Shown: one piece after another, positions 1-13,013 of the stretch
Layout: each line of letters starts with the position of its first letter
Numbering within the stretch: position 1 is the first letter of the stretch
NCBI RefSeq assembly: GCF_003469205.1
Contig: NZ_QSIN01000006.1
Span: 3,964 to 67,963 of the forward strand
Length of the DNA: 64,000 nucleotides
Direction: 5' to 3'
DNA from: Collinsella sp. AM33-4BH
GTDB lineage: Bacteria; Actinomycetota; Coriobacteriia; Coriobacteriales; Coriobacteriaceae
Notes under the pieces: model-generated
Databases searched by the model: none
What the model was told of the DNA's origin: nothing
Seen by the model: the letters and a program-made list of their open reading frames with translations, nothing else
Program-made: the position numbers and the translations under genes

Positions 1-1393
<1,393 letters not shown>

Positions 1394-1542
1394 GAACCGC
1401 ACCTCGCGGCCCGCGGGACTTCGCGCTCGAAAGCGCGGTCCGGGCACGAGGATGCCCCCGAGTCAGATCTCCCCTATGCGCCATGCGGCCCCCAGGGCAC
1501 GTGTATGCGATACCGGACACCGTAACGGTGGGCGCCGCCCAC

Positions 1543-1662
1543 CGGTCAGCGGCCAGAGCATGGGGGGCACGCCCGGTCCCGTTCCGAACCCGGAAGCTAA
1601 GCCCCATCGCGCCGAGAGTACTGCGGGGCCAGCCCGTGGGAGGCCAGGGCGCCGCTGACCGG
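1543..1662 (+). rRNA. 5S ribosomal RNA
   Basis: A 5S rRNA follows the 23S gene after about 150 bp. The ends pair (GGTCAGCGGC near 1544 with GCCGCTGACC near 1651), and the interior holds the conserved CGCCCGGTCCCGTTCCGAACC-like block with GGAAGCTAAG. Length is about 120 nt, normal for bacteria. The outer complementarity extends beyond the mature ends (CCACC... with ...GGTGG), as expected for a processing stem. Exact termini are uncertain by a few bases. Confidence 0.95.
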
Positions 1663-1696
1663 TGGACGGCACCGAGCCGTCGCAAGACTTGAAGAA

Positions 1697-1726
1697 GGGG
1701 GAGGCCGCGAGGCCTCCCCCTTTTTT
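1697..1726 (+). terminator. rRNA operon terminator
   Basis: A perfect 10-bp GC-rich stem (1697-1706 with 1711-1720) with a GCGA tetraloop is followed by six T residues. This is a textbook Rho-independent terminator closing the rRNA operon. Confidence 0.95.
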
Positions 1727-1853
1727 GCGTTTGATAGAGAGCTGTAATACAAGAACTCGCCTTCGTTTAGCTTGTCTTACTGTTTGGCTGTATTTTGAGT
1801 CCTTCTTTTGTATTTGCGCGATAATAACTCCCATTGGCGTTAGGGAGGGCTTG

Positions 1854-2495
1854 ATGTTTACCGTATTTGTCTTGGGCAATATTGCTTCGGGTAAGTCGAC
1901 TGCCTGCCGCTATCTCGAATCTCATGGCGCCATGCTTATCGATCTGGACGAGCTTGCCAAATCGCTGTATGTGCCAGACTCCGATATCGTCAATGCCCTC
2001 GCTGAAGAATTCGGTTGGGACATTCTAGACGGGGAGGGCGGCATTCGCCGCGATGTCCTCGCTGCTCGAGCTTTCGCCTCTCCTGATACAGTTGCGCGGC
2101 TCAACGGCATCGTTCATCCGGTTCTCATCGAACAGCTGTCACTGAGGATTCTTGATCCGGTTTGCTGCACGGTTTCGTCCCCCCGTTATCCCTTTGCGGT
2201 TGTCGAGGTTTCTGCCCCGACTGGGTTTGAGGATGCTTTTGGCCTGGCTGATGAAATTCTGGTTATCAGTGCCCCTTTGGCAGTTCGTCGCGTGCGTGCC
2301 ATTCATCGTGGTATGGAGTCCTCTGATTTTGATGCTCGCTCTGCATGCCAACCTGATGAGGCTTCGCTTTGCCATCTCGCTACGACGGTAATCGATAATG
2401 CGGCAGGCGATAATTCGCTCTTTGAACAACTGGATGCATGGCTTGCGCGCCATGGCTTCGTGGATGTAACGGATAAGGAGGAGGCCGATGCCTAA
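1854..2495 (+). CDS. coaE: dephospho-CoA kinase
   Basis: Phosphorylates dephospho-CoA at the ribose 3'-hydroxyl, the last step of coenzyme A synthesis. The 213-residue protein begins with MFTVFVLGNIASGKST: a P-loop at residues 8-15 behind a short strand, followed by an IDLDELAK segment (around residue 30) matching the acceptor-site aspartate region and NGIVHPVL near residue 88. The ATG at 1854 is chosen because GGGAGGG lies 5-12 bases upstream and the P-loop then sits at the expected place; longer in-frame extensions run back into the 5S region. The central part (roughly 100-180) is more divergent than usual. The stop overlaps the next gene by 8 bases (ATGCCTAA), suggesting coupled translation. 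Confidence 0.88.
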   Translation: MFTVFVLGNIASGKSTACRYLESHGAMLIDLDELAKSLYVPDSDIVNALAEEFGWDILDGEGGIRRDVLAARAFASPDTVARLNGIVHPVLIEQLSLRILDPVCCTVSSPRYPFAVVEVSAPTGFEDAFGLADEILVISAPLAVRRVRAIHRGMESSDFDARSACQPDEASLCHLATTVIDNAAGDNSLFEQLDAWLARHGFVDVTDKEEADA

Positions 2496-3069
2496 GACAC
2501 GTTTCTTTACGTGGTATCGCGTGGCGCCACTTGCCGTTGTGTTCGTCTTCGGCCTTATTTCGCTCGTCTACTCGTATGCTCCTGCCGCCTTCTTTAAGCC
2601 TTTGTATCCAATTGACTACGAGGCGTATGTAAAGCAATCGAGCATTTCGCACAATCTTGATCCATATCTGGTGTGTGCTGTCATAAAGTCGGAATCGAAT
2701 TGGGATCCCGAGGCTGAGTCGAATCAAGGCGCTCGGGGGTTGATGCAGCTGATGCCCGAGACTGCCCAGGATATGATTGCCAAGGGTCTTGTCGATGGTG
2801 GCGAGTACTCGGCCGACAACCTTAACGATCCGGCTACGAACATCGAGTTTGGCTGTGCGTATCTTTCGTATCTTCTAACGTATTTTAACGGGTCGACTGA
2901 CAGTGCCATTGCCGCCTATAACGCCGGCATGGGCAATGTCGACGGATGGGCGCAGCAGAGCACCTCGCTTCATAATGCAATCACCTTTCCCGAGACGCAG
3001 GCGTATCTGATTCGTGTCAATAATGCCTGGGTTCGCTACAAGACCCTCTATCCCGATCGGTTCGTATAG
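2488..3069 (+). CDS. lytic transglycosylase, SLT domain
   Basis: A 193-residue membrane-anchored murein hydrolase that would cleave glycan strands with formation of 1,6-anhydromuramyl ends. Residues 11-30 form one hydrophobic anchor; the rest is an SLT (Slt70 C-terminal type) domain. The catalytic glutamate is in KSES (Glu69), followed by GARGLMQLMP (81-90) and AAYNAGMGNV near 149, the three signature motifs of the family. It is translated from an ATG overlapping the coaE stop. Its link with coaE is only positional. The extracytoplasmic location is inferred from the N-terminal anchor. Confidence 0.92.
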   Translation: MPKTRFFTWYRVAPLAVVFVFGLISLVYSYAPAAFFKPLYPIDYEAYVKQSSISHNLDPYLVCAVIKSESNWDPEAESNQGARGLMQLMPETAQDMIAKGLVDGGEYSADNLNDPATNIEFGCAYLSYLLTYFNGSTDSAIAAYNAGMGNVDGWAQQSTSLHNAITFPETQAYLIRVNNAWVRYKTLYPDRFV

Positions 3070-3120
3070 GACTATGCCTGCCGCCTGCGTATACTGCAGA
3101 TGTATGAGTTAGGAGTATCC

Positions 3121-5361
<2,241 letters not shown>

Positions 5362-5364
5362 GGT

Positions 5365-5405
5365 ACAGGCCCCGCGCTTCTCGTTGAGCTCGGGGTCTGT
5401 GTCTT
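5365..5405. terminator. hairpin between convergent genes
   Basis: ACAGGCCCCG (5365-5374) pairs with CGGGGTCTGT (5391-5400) and is followed by GTCTTT. It lies between the convergent uvrB and the FAD-dependent gene, so it could stop transcription from the left. The T-run is weak. Confidence 0.55.
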
Positions 5406-5412
5406 TAGTGTG

Positions 5413-7053
5413 CTAGAGGTCTGCAATCAGGGCTTCGGCGCAACGGATACCATCAGTGGCGGCGCTCATGATGCCGCCGGCATATCCTGCTCCCTCGCCG
5501 CAAGGGTAGAGGCCTGGAGTCGCCACGGCGTGACACGCGCGATCTCGGGTGACGGTGATCGGGGAGCTCGAACGCGTCTCCACGCCGGTAAGCACGGCAT
5601 CGGGACGGTCGTAGCCCCGTAGCCTTTTTCCGAGCAGGGGAATTCCCAGGCGAAGCGACTCGACGATATGCTGCGGTAGCGCCTCGTCAATTGCTGTCCA
5701 AGTCACACCGAGCGGATAGGTGGGCTTAACCTTTCCACATGCCGTGCTGGGACGTTTTGCAAGGAAATCGCCGACGAGCTGTGCCGGTGCATTCCAGTTA
5801 GAGCCGCCCAGGCGGTAGGCAGCCTGCTCGCAAGCGCATTGGAGTTCAATGCCCGCGAGAGGGTCATCGCTGGGAAGGTCGTCGGGCGTGACGTTAACGA
5901 GCAGGGCGGCATTTGCGTTGCGTCCGTTACGGGCATTGAGGCTGGCCCCGTTGACGCACAGGTGGCCCGGCTCGGAAGAGGCGGCGACAACCTGCCCGCC
6001 GGGGCACATGCAAAACGAGAACACGCTGCGCCCGTTGGGGAGATGGGCGACAAGCTTGTAGGGGGCTGCTCCGAGGGCGGGATGTCCCGCCGAAGGGCCA
6101 TATTGAGCGCGATCGATATCGAGCTGTGGGTGCTCGATGCGTACGCCCATGGCAAAGGTTTTTTGCGCGAGGGCTACGCCATGGTCCTTGAGGAGCTCGA
6201 ATACGTCGCGGGCGGAATGGCCGCAGGCAAGGATAAGGTGCTTCGTGGCGATTTGCTCAGTCGCGGCATGTTGAGACGCCTGGACATCGATGCCGGTGAT
6301 GGCGCCGGACGCGTCGGCGCGAATGTCAACGAGCTTTGTTCGATAGCGGACGACACCTCCGAGCCGTTCGATGCGCTGGGAAATATTGGTGACAACAGTG
6401 GGAAGGATGTCGGAGCCAATGTGCGGCTTGGCATCCCATAGAATGTCTCGGGGTGCACCAGCTTCGACGAAGGTGTCCAGGATAAGGCGATGGGCGGGAT
6501 TTTTGGTTCCCGTATTGAGCTTGCCATCCGAGAAAGTCCCCGCACCGCCCAAGCCAAACTGGATATTGCTCTCGGGGTCGAGGGCGCGCTCCTTCAGAAA
6601 GAGGTCGATTGCCTGCGAGCGGCGAAGCGCTGGGTCGCCCCGTTCGATAAGCAAGGGCTTCAGACCTGCTTCGGCGAGGGTAAGTGCGGCGAAAAGGCCA
6701 GCGCATCCGGCGCCGACGACGACGGGGCGCTCTTTGGGCGCGCCGGAAACGGGGGAGGGGAATGAAGGCTTATTGTCTTCTATCGTGCGCACGTGTGAGC
6801 GGTCGCGCACAGCAACGCTGTCGAGCACTGTCTGCTCGATGTCTGGGCTCGTCAGCTCAACACGAAAGCTCAGGATAAAATGAACGTCTCTTTTTTTGCG
6901 GGCATCGATGGACTTGCGGTGGAGCTCGATGGACTTGATCTCGGAGTCTTTGCAGCGCAGGACGCGTTTGACGACTCGCTTGCCAACGATAAGGCAAGCT
7001 TTTTCATCGCCGGCTTCATCGAGCGACGCAGTGACTTGGGTGATTTCGATCAT
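5413..7053 (-). CDS. FAD-dependent dehydrogenase, COG2509-like
   Basis: A 546-residue flavoprotein of the uncharacterised FAD-dependent dehydrogenase family. The Rossmann motif VVVGAGCAG lies at about 111-119, behind an N-terminal domain of about 105 residues rich in basic residues; this N-terminal extension before the FAD fold is typical of the family. Further flavoprotein motifs are ILACGHSARD in the middle and a C-terminal GLYPCGEGAGYAGGIMSAATDG that closes the FAD site. The start (ATG on the complement of 7051-7053) is fixed by an upstream AAGGAG. The physiological substrate is unknown and nothing nearby suggests one. It is separated from the upstream FAD gene by a terminator, so is probably its own unit. 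Confidence 0.85.
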   Translation of the reverse strand: MIEITQVTASLDEAGDEKACLIVGKRVVKRVLRCKDSEIKSIELHRKSIDARKKRDVHFILSFRVELTSPDIEQTVLDSVAVRDRSHVRTIEDNKPSFPSPVSGAPKERPVVVGAGCAGLFAALTLAEAGLKPLLIERGDPALRRSQAIDLFLKERALDPESNIQFGLGGAGTFSDGKLNTGTKNPAHRLILDTFVEAGAPRDILWDAKPHIGSDILPTVVTNISQRIERLGGVVRYRTKLVDIRADASGAITGIDVQASQHAATEQIATKHLILACGHSARDVFELLKDHGVALAQKTFAMGVRIEHPQLDIDRAQYGPSAGHPALGAAPYKLVAHLPNGRSVFSFCMCPGGQVVAASSEPGHLCVNGASLNARNGRNANAALLVNVTPDDLPSDDPLAGIELQCACEQAAYRLGGSNWNAPAQLVGDFLAKRPSTACGKVKPTYPLGVTWTAIDEALPQHIVESLRLGIPLLGKRLRGYDRPDAVLTGVETRSSSPITVTRDRACHAVATPGLYPCGEGAGYAGGIMSAATDGIRCAEALIADL

Positions 7054-7071
7054 CGAGGTCTCCTTAGATGC

Positions 7072-7103
7072 AAGAAAGAGGCCGTCCGGTGTCCCAGACG
7101 GCC
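7072..7103 (-). terminator. terminator after the FAD oxidoreductase gene
   Basis: On the minus strand GGCCGTC pairs with GACGGCC (7097-7103 with 7080-7086), followed by TCTTTCTT. It ends the mrp-flavoprotein transcript just before the next minus-strand gene. Confidence 0.75.
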
Positions 7104-7132
7104 CGAATGCGTTTTGATTATAGACTGCGCGG

Positions 7133-8404
7133 CTATAGGCTGCTTGCAGCGCGAATACCCGAGATCCAAGCCCACGCAAGGTTGAAACCGCCGCAATCGG
7201 CATCGATGTCGAGCGCCTCGCCACAGATGTAAAGTGGGGTGCCTGCCGCGTTGCTCACGCAGAGGTTGGGAGCTGAGACGCTCTCGATGGGCACGCCGCC
7301 GCGCGTGACCTGGGCCGAACGCTCCTCTGTCGTTCCCTCGACGAGCAGCTTAAAGTGCTCGAGGATTGAGACCAGATGGATGGCGTCGTGCGACCCGGGG
7401 TGGCACTGTTCGAATGCGGTGCAGACAACGCGAGAGAACTGCGGGGCGAGCATACCGTCGAGCCAGCGGGGGTCGCGGGGCGAAAAGCCGCCGAGCAACT
7501 CAACTCGCTGGTTGAGCATATCGAGCAACTCGTCTTTGGAGAGGTCGGGGAAAACGTCGAGCAGAATCGTGTCGCCACGCTGGACGCGACGGGAGAGATT
7601 AAAGGCGGCAACGCCCGAGATGCCAAAGGTTCGGAAGAGCACTTCGCCGTCTTCGCGCCAGAGCTCCTCGTGATTGCGGGTGAGCGTCAAACGGGCGCGG
7701 ACGCGCAGGCCATCCAGTGTCTTGAGCGCAGTCTGGTCGCCGAAGACCGATGCCGACACAGGGCAGAGGACGGGGTGCTGCGGTGTGAGGGGAAGATTGA
7801 ACGTCTTCGCGATGTCGGCAGGGTTGCCGCCCGTAGCGATAATTACGGCCTTTGCCTGCAGCGTCTCGTTCTTGCGAGGGGTGTCGGCGAGCGCCTTCCG
7901 AAGCGAGCGGAGTTCCGATTTTCGGTCATCGTGCTTTTTTGCCTTGAGTGCTCGCGCGGGACGGTCTATTTGGAGTGCCCAGCCCTCGGGGGCTTTGAAT
8001 GCCGAGGCAACGTTTGCTCCACATACCAAGGTGATACCCAGACGATTACAAGCGTTGAGAAGCGCATCGCGCACCGATTCGGCACGAAGGGAGCGCGGAT
8101 ACAGCCGGCCCTCCTCGGAGGTCGTCATGATGCCCAGCGAGGAGAAGAAACTGCCGAGCTCTTGCTCAGGCTGGGGACCCATGACGGATTCGACGAATGC
8201 GGGGTGGTTGTACCGCTGGAAATCAATTGATTCGTTGGAAAGGTTGCAGCGGCCGTTGCCGGTCGCAAGAAGTTTAAGGCCGCAGGCAACATCGCGCTCA
8301 ACGATGCAGGCGCTTTTGCCTGCGCGTGCGGCCGTAACGGCGGCGGCGAGACCCGAGGCCCCGCCGCCGATTACCAGGACGTCATAGAAGGCGCTCGCGT
8401 TCAC
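7133..8404 (-). CDS. NAD(P)/FAD-dependent oxidoreductase, HI0933/BaiN family
   Basis: A 423-residue flavoprotein of the HI0933/YhiN family. Signatures: the dinucleotide-binding motif VIGGGASG (11-18), the family hallmark TGNGRCNLSN (48-57), IIATGGNP in the middle, and GEALDIDADCGGFNLAWAWISG at the C terminus (positions roughly 390-412). The family includes BaiN of Clostridium scindens, proposed to act in bile-acid dehydroxylation, but most members have no assigned substrate, so no symbol is given. The start is a GTG directly after the TAA of the upstream mrp-like gene (zero spacing), implying translational coupling. A terminator follows at 7072-7103. Confidence 0.87.
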   Translation of the reverse strand: MNASAFYDVLVIGGGASGLAAAVTAARAGKSACIVERDVACGLKLLATGNGRCNLSNESIDFQRYNHPAFVESVMGPQPEQELGSFFSSLGIMTTSEEGRLYPRSLRAESVRDALLNACNRLGITLVCGANVASAFKAPEGWALQIDRPARALKAKKHDDRKSELRSLRKALADTPRKNETLQAKAVIIATGGNPADIAKTFNLPLTPQHPVLCPVSASVFGDQTALKTLDGLRVRARLTLTRNHEELWREDGEVLFRTFGISGVAAFNLSRRVQRGDTILLDVFPDLSKDELLDMLNQRVELLGGFSPRDPRWLDGMLAPQFSRVVCTAFEQCHPGSHDAIHLVSILEHFKLLVEGTTEERSAQVTRGGVPIESVSAPNLCVSNAAGTPLYICGEALDIDADCGGFNLAWAWISGIRAASSL

Positions 8405-9235
8405 TTAGGCCTCGGCGGTCTCGTGCGGGGCAATGGCCTCGACGGCAGAGACGGCCTGGGGCAGCATGTGTGCGGGCAGTGCGGTCTCAACCTCGCCCTT
8501 ATCGCAAGCCTCGGCGAGTGACGGATTGATGGGAAGCTGACCCAAGATGTCGAGGTTGTAACGCTCGGCGACCTCGGGGAGCTTGCTCTTGCCAAAGACT
8601 TCGATCTTCTTGCCGCAATCGGGGCACTCGATATAGCTCATGTTTTCGACGATTCCCAGAATGGGGACGTTCATCTTCTCGGCCATGTTGACCGCCTTGG
8701 CGACGATCATCGAGACCAAGTCTTGCGGGCTCGTGACGATGACGATGCCATCGACGGGCAGCGACTGGAAGACCGTGAGGGCGACGTCGCCCGTTCCCGG
8801 AGGCATGTCGACTAGCAGGTAGTCGATGGGGCCCCATGAGGTTTCGCTCCAGAACTGCCTGATGGCACCCGCGATAACCGGACCGCGCCAGAGGACGGGG
8901 TCGGTTTCGTTTTGGAGCAGCAGGTTAGAGCTCATAACCTTAACGCCGTGCTCGGAGATTTCGGGCAGCATAAGGTTGCCGAGGGCATGGACGTGACGTC
9001 CGCTCATGCCGAACATCTTAGGGATAGAGGGGCCGGTAATATCGGCATCGAGGATGCCGACTTTGTTGCCGCGGCGGGCAAGCTCGGTGGCGATGGCGCC
9101 GGTGACGAATGACTTGCCGACGCCGCCCTTACCGGAAAGCACGGCGATAACGCGCTTGACCTCGGACAGCGTATTCTCCTCAAATTGCGACGGCGACGTT
9201 TGCCCGCCGGCTGCCTGTGCGTGCTCGCAACCCAT
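8405..9235 (-). CDS. Mrp/NBP35-family P-loop ATPase (Fe-S carrier)
   Basis: A 276-residue MinD-type ATPase of the Mrp/ApbC/NBP35 group, known for loading iron-sulfur clusters onto target proteins. The deviant Walker A motif SGKGGVGKS is at 34-42 and the DMPPGTGD motif follows. A CxxC (CPDC, about residue 200) supplies the cluster-bridging cysteines, and there is an additional MGCEHAQ N terminus. The ATG at the complement of 9233-9235 is preceded by AAGGAG; an in-frame extension upstream lacks a ribosome site. It is the first gene of a two-gene unit with the flavoprotein, which may be one of its clients (inference). It diverges from uvrA. Confidence 0.93.
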   Translation of the reverse strand: MGCEHAQAAGGQTSPSQFEENTLSEVKRVIAVLSGKGGVGKSFVTGAIATELARRGNKVGILDADITGPSIPKMFGMSGRHVHALGNLMLPEISEHGVKVMSSNLLLQNETDPVLWRGPVIAGAIRQFWSETSWGPIDYLLVDMPPGTGDVALTVFQSLPVDGIVIVTSPQDLVSMIVAKAVNMAEKMNVPILGIVENMSYIECPDCGKKIEVFGKSKLPEVAERYNLDILGQLPINPSLAEACDKGEVETALPAHMLPQAVSAVEAIAPHETAEA

Positions 9236-9353
9236 GTAAGACTCCTTATGAATGATATTGGGACCAGGATCCCACGATGTGACACGAGCGTCATTGTACC
9301 CTCGTTTGCGAGCGGGAGTCATTCATGATGCGTGGTAGGTGATCGACGGTATT

Positions 9354-9367
9354 CGAAAGTACGTTCC
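9354..9367. promoter_or_regulatory. possible LexA (SOS) box upstream of uvrA
   Basis: The sequence CGAAAGTACGTTCC matches the Gram-positive/actinobacterial SOS operator CGAAC-N4-GTTCG at eight of ten defined positions. It lies about 130 bp upstream of uvrA, where an SOS operator is common. No clear promoter was placed next to it. Confidence 0.4.
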
Positions 9368-9496
9368 GAGCGTGCAGTCTGCGGCGTCAGGCAACGCAAA
9401 AGGTCTGCGAATCTTGTATTACGAACATCTGTGCGCGTCGAGTGCGCTAAACTCATCGTCAGTGTGATTTGAAGTTGTAGGAGGCAAGGAGCTTCC

Positions 9497-12376
9497 ATGT
9501 CTGATTCTTCTATCGTTATTCGCGGCGCGCGCGAGCATAACCTGCGCGATATCGATGTTTCCATTCCGCGTGACCAGCTCGTGGTCATAACCGGTCTTTC
9601 CGGATCGGGCAAGAGCTCGCTGGCGTTCGATACCATCTATGCCGAGGGCCAGCGCCGTTACGTCGAGAGCCTTTCGAGCTATGCGCGTCAGTTTTTGGGC
9701 CAGATGGACAAGCCCGATCTGGACTCGATTGACGGCCTGTCGCCGGCTGTGTCGATCGATCAGAAGACGACGTCCAAAAACCCACGCTCCACGGTGGGCA
9801 CCGTAACCGAGATTTACGACTATCTGCGCCTGCTGTTTGCTCGCGTGGGAACGCCGCACTGTCCTGAGTGCGGTCGTGTCATTGAACGTCAGACGACCGA
9901 TCAGGTCGCCGATAAGGTGCTGGCGGCGGGGGAGGGCCGTCGCGCGTTTGTGTTGGCGCCAGTGGTTCGTGGACGCAAAGGCGAATATGCCAAGCTGTTT
10001 GAGGACCTGCGTGCGGAGGGCTTTAGCCGCGTGCGCGTCGACGGCGAGGTGCGCTCGCTTGACGACCCTATCGACCTGGACAAGAAGTTCAAACACGACA
10101 TTGAGGTCGTGGTCGACCGTATCGTGATTCGACAGAACTCCCTGGGTCGCATCGCCGAGTCCGTTGAGCAGGCGACGGCACTGGCGCACGGTAACGTGAA
10201 CGTGTACATGCTGCCCGACCGCGACGCTCCCGAGGGAACCGAGGGCGAGCTGCTGGAGTATTCGCTGGCACTGGCGTGCCCGGAGCACGGGCATTCCATC
10301 GACGACCTGCAGCCGCGCGATTTCTCGTTCAACGCGCCCTATGGTGCATGTCCCGAGTGCGATGGCCTGGGCTTTAAAAAGACAGTCGATGCCGAGGCGC
10401 TGATTGAAGACCCCTCAAAGTCGATTGCCGACGGAGTCTTTGGCAGCCTGTTCGGCAACTCCAACTATTATCCGCAGATTTTTGCTGCGGTCTGCAAACA
10501 CTTTAAGGTGAGTGCCGATACGCCATGGGAGGACCTGCCCCCGCGGGTGCGTCGTGCGTTTTTGGATGGCATGGGCGACACGAAGATTTCGGTCGACTAT
10601 CAAAAGCTCGATGGGCGTCGCAGCCAGTGGGACACTAAGTTCTCGGGTGTGCGCAACATCCTGTACGAGCGCTACAGCGAGACGACGAACGAGAACACCA
10701 AGGCTCGCTTGGAGAAATACATTCGCGAAGAGCCATGCTCGAGCTGTCACGGTGCTCGCCTGCGTCCCGAGATGCTTGCCGTCACCGTAGGCGGCAAGTC
10801 CATTTACGATGTCTGCTGCCTGTCGTGTCGCGAGTCGCTCGAGTTTTTTGAGGGCCTGGAGCTTACCGAGCGTCAGCGGTTTATCGGCGGGCGCATCGTC
10901 AAGGAGATCCTGGAGCGCCTGCGTTTTCTGGTCGACGTCGGACTCGACTATCTGACGCTCGATCGTGCCTCGGCGACGCTTTCCGGCGGTGAGGCCCAGC
11001 GCATTCGCCTGGCAACGCAGATCGGCGCCGGCCTCATGGGCGTTCTGTACATTCTGGACGAGCCGTCGATCGGCCTTCACCAACGCGATAACGAGCGCCT
11101 GATCAAGACGCTCGAGCGCTTGCGCGATATCGGTAATACCGTTATCGTCGTCGAGCACGACGAAGATACAATTCGCGCTGCCGACTACGTGATCGATATG
11201 GGTCCCGGTGCGGGCGTTAACGGTGGACACGTGGTCGCCGCGGGAACGCCTGCCGATATCATGGCGTGCCCCGATTCCATGACGGGTGCCTATTTGACCG
11301 GCAAGCGGATGATCCGCGTGCCCGATGAGCGCCGCAAGCCCGGCCGTGGCTGTCTTAAGATCACGGGTGCCCGCGCCAACAACCTCAAAAACGTTACCGC
11401 CAAGATTAAGTTCGGTACGCTCACGGTCGTTACCGGTGTTTCGGGATCGGGCAAGAGCTCCCTGGTCACCGATACGATTGCGCCCGCTCTTACGAATGCC
11501 ATTCATCGTTCGACGCGTCCCGTGGGGCCGTACAAGAAGATTGAGGGCATCGAGTGCATCGATAAGGTAATCGATATCGACCAGTCACCGATCGGTCGCA
11601 CACCGCGTTCGAACCCTGCGACCTATATTGGCCTGTGGGATGATCTGCGTGCGCTATTTGCAAGCACGCCGGAGTCGAAAGCGCGCGGCTACTCGCCGGG
11701 ACGTTTCTCCTTTAACGTAAGCGGCGGTCGCTGCGAGGCGTGCAAGGGCGATGGTCAGATCAAGATCGAGATGCACTTCCTTCCCGATATCTATGTCCCC
11801 TGTGAGGTATGTGGCGGCAAGCGTTATAACCGCGAGACACTCGAGGTTACCTACCGCGGCAAGACAATCTCGGACGTGCTCGACATGAGTGTCGCCGAAG
11901 CGCTGGCTTTCTTTGGGAATATCCCGCAGATTAAGCGCAAACTGCAGACCCTATATGACGTGGGTCTGGGCTACGTGAGCTTGGGCCAGCCCGCTACGAC
12001 GCTTTCGGGCGGCGAGGCGCAGCGCGTGAAGCTCGCCAAGGAGCTCCATCGTCGTCAGACAGGCAAGACGTTCTACATTTTGGACGAGCCCACAACCGGC
12101 CTTCATTTTGAGGATGTTCGCCAGCTGCTCGACGTGTTGCAGCGCCTGGTCGATGCGGGCAACACGGTTCTGGTGATCGAGCACAACCTTGATGTCATCA
12201 AGGTTGCCGACCGCCTGATCGATATGGGCCCCGAGGGCGGCAACGGCGGCGGAACCGTCGTGGTCTCAGGCACGCCGGAGCAGGTCGCGGCATGTTCGCA
12301 GAGCTACACGGGCAAGTTCTTGGCGCCGCTGCTCAAGCGTGACTGTGAGCGTCAGGCGCAGCTCGACGCGCAGTAA
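9497..12376 (+). CDS. uvrA: excinuclease ABC subunit A
   Basis: Damage-recognition ATPase of nucleotide excision repair. The 959-residue protein has two ABC modules: Walker A GLSGSGKS at 33-40 and GVSGSGKS at about 648, each with an LSGGEAQR signature (TLSGGEAQR near 495 and 835). It also carries the expected zinc-binding Cys pairs: CPECGR (about 117), [11 protein letters not shown] (about 415) and the CEAC...CEVC finger (about 742-770). Length is normal (940-960). The ATG has a GGAGGCAAGGAG region upstream. A possible LexA box lies in the divergent intergenic region. With uvrB upstream and uvrC downstream, the excision-repair set falls within 14 kb, though not in one operon. Confidence 0.99.
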   Translation: MSDSSIVIRGAREHNLRDIDVSIPRDQLVVITGLSGSGKSSLAFDTIYAEGQRRYVESLSSYARQFLGQMDKPDLDSIDGLSPAVSIDQKTTSKNPRSTVGTVTEIYDYLRLLFARVGTPHCPECGRVIERQTTDQVADKVLAAGEGRRAFVLAPVVRGRKGEYAKLFEDLRAEGFSRVRVDGEVRSLDDPIDLDKKFKHDIEVVVDRIVIRQNSLGRIAESVEQATALAHGNVNVYMLPDRDAPEGTEGELLEYSLALACPEHGHSIDDLQPRDFSFNAPYGACPECDGLGFKKTVDAEALIEDPSKSIADGVFGSLFGNSNYYPQIFAAVCKHFKVSADTPWEDLPPRVRRAFLDGMGDTKISVDYQKLDGRRSQWDTKFSGVRNILYERYSETTNENTKARLEKYIREEPCSSCHGARLRPEMLAVTVGGKSIYDVCCLSCRESLEFFEGLELTERQRFIGGRIVKEILERLRFLVDVGLDYLTLDRASATLSGGEAQRIRLATQIGAGLMGVLYILDEPSIGLHQRDNERLIKTLERLRDIGNTVIVVEHDEDTIRAADYVIDMGPGAGVNGGHVVAAGTPADIMACPDSMTGAYLTGKRMIRVPDERRKPGRGCLKITGARANNLKNVTAKIKFGTLTVVTGVSGSGKSSLVTDTIAPALTNAIHRSTRPVGPYKKIEGIECIDKVIDIDQSPIGRTPRSNPATYIGLWDDLRALFASTPESKARGYSPGRFSFNVSGGRCEACKGDGQIKIEMHFLPDIYVPCEVCGGKRYNRETLEVTYRGKTISDVLDMSVAEALAFFGNIPQIKRKLQTLYDVGLGYVSLGQPATTLSGGEAQRVKLAKELHRRQTGKTFYILDEPTTGLHFEDVRQLLDVLQRLVDAGNTVLVIEHNLDVIKVADRLIDMGPEGGNGGGTVVVSGTPEQVAACSQSYTGKFLAPLLKRDCERQAQLDAQ

Positions 12377-12396
12377 AGAGACGTTGTAGTACCGAC

Positions 12397-12430
12397 GCGC
12401 CACCGATTCCTTCTGATTCGGTGGCGCTTC
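12397..12430 (+). terminator. uvrA terminator
   Basis: GCGCCACCGA (12397-12406) pairs perfectly with TCGGTGGCGC (12418-12427) and is followed by TTCTGTGT. Strong stem, poor T-run. Confidence 0.7.
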
Positions 12431-12509
12431 TGTGTGTCGAGATGGCATATGCGGCGGAATTGGCCCTATACTTAATCTTTATGTCGCTCTGCGAGGGAAA
12501 GGATGTGCC

Positions 12510-13010
12510 ATGGCAAAGGCTGTTAAGACGCCAAAAACCAATGCGATGCGCGAGCTGGAAAGCGCCGGCATCTCCTATGTTCTCCATACGTACGAAGACG
12601 GTGGCGATGAATCGTCAGGTCTGGGCGTCGCGATTTCCGAGCAGCTTGGCGAGGAGCCCGGTCAGGGATTTAAGACCCTGGTCTGCACGACGCCGTCCAA
12701 CGACCATGTCGTGTGCTGCATTCCTGTTGCCGACGAGCTCGACCTCAAGGCCGCCGCGCGCGCCGCAGGCGAAAAGTCGCTGACCATGATGCATGTCAAA
12801 GATTTGCTTGCCGCGACGGGGTATGTCCGCGGCGGTTGCAGCCCGGTCGGTATGAAAAAACGCTTCCGGACGCTGATCGATGAGACATGCGTCCTTTGGG
12901 ATACCATTTTTATCTCGGGTGGCAAGCGCGGCTATCAGCTTGAGCTTGCTCCCGATGACTTAGTTGCATTTTGCGGGGCGACGGTTGCCCCGATCACGAG
13001 AGAGGACTGA
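12510..13010 (+). CDS. ybaK: Cys-tRNA(Pro) deacylase / YbaK family
   Basis: A 166-residue YbaK/EbsC-type trans-editing protein that hydrolyses mischarged Cys-tRNA(Pro), so protecting translational fidelity. Recognisable are the opening KTNAMRELESAGISY, GFKTLVCTT, and the active-site region with an invariant lysine in VCTT..., then GYVRGGCSPVGMKK near 110-125, which is the family signature for substrate binding. The start at 12510 is chosen over upstream in-frame codons because AAAGGA sits at the right distance. It is followed after 3 bases by murJ, which suggests cotranscription; whether there is a functional link is unclear. Confidence 0.93.
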   Translation: MAKAVKTPKTNAMRELESAGISYVLHTYEDGGDESSGLGVAISEQLGEEPGQGFKTLVCTTPSNDHVVCCIPVADELDLKAAARAAGEKSLTMMHVKDLLAATGYVRGGCSPVGMKKRFRTLIDETCVLWDTIFISGGKRGYQLELAPDDLVAFCGATVAPITRED

Positions 13011-13013
13011 GCG

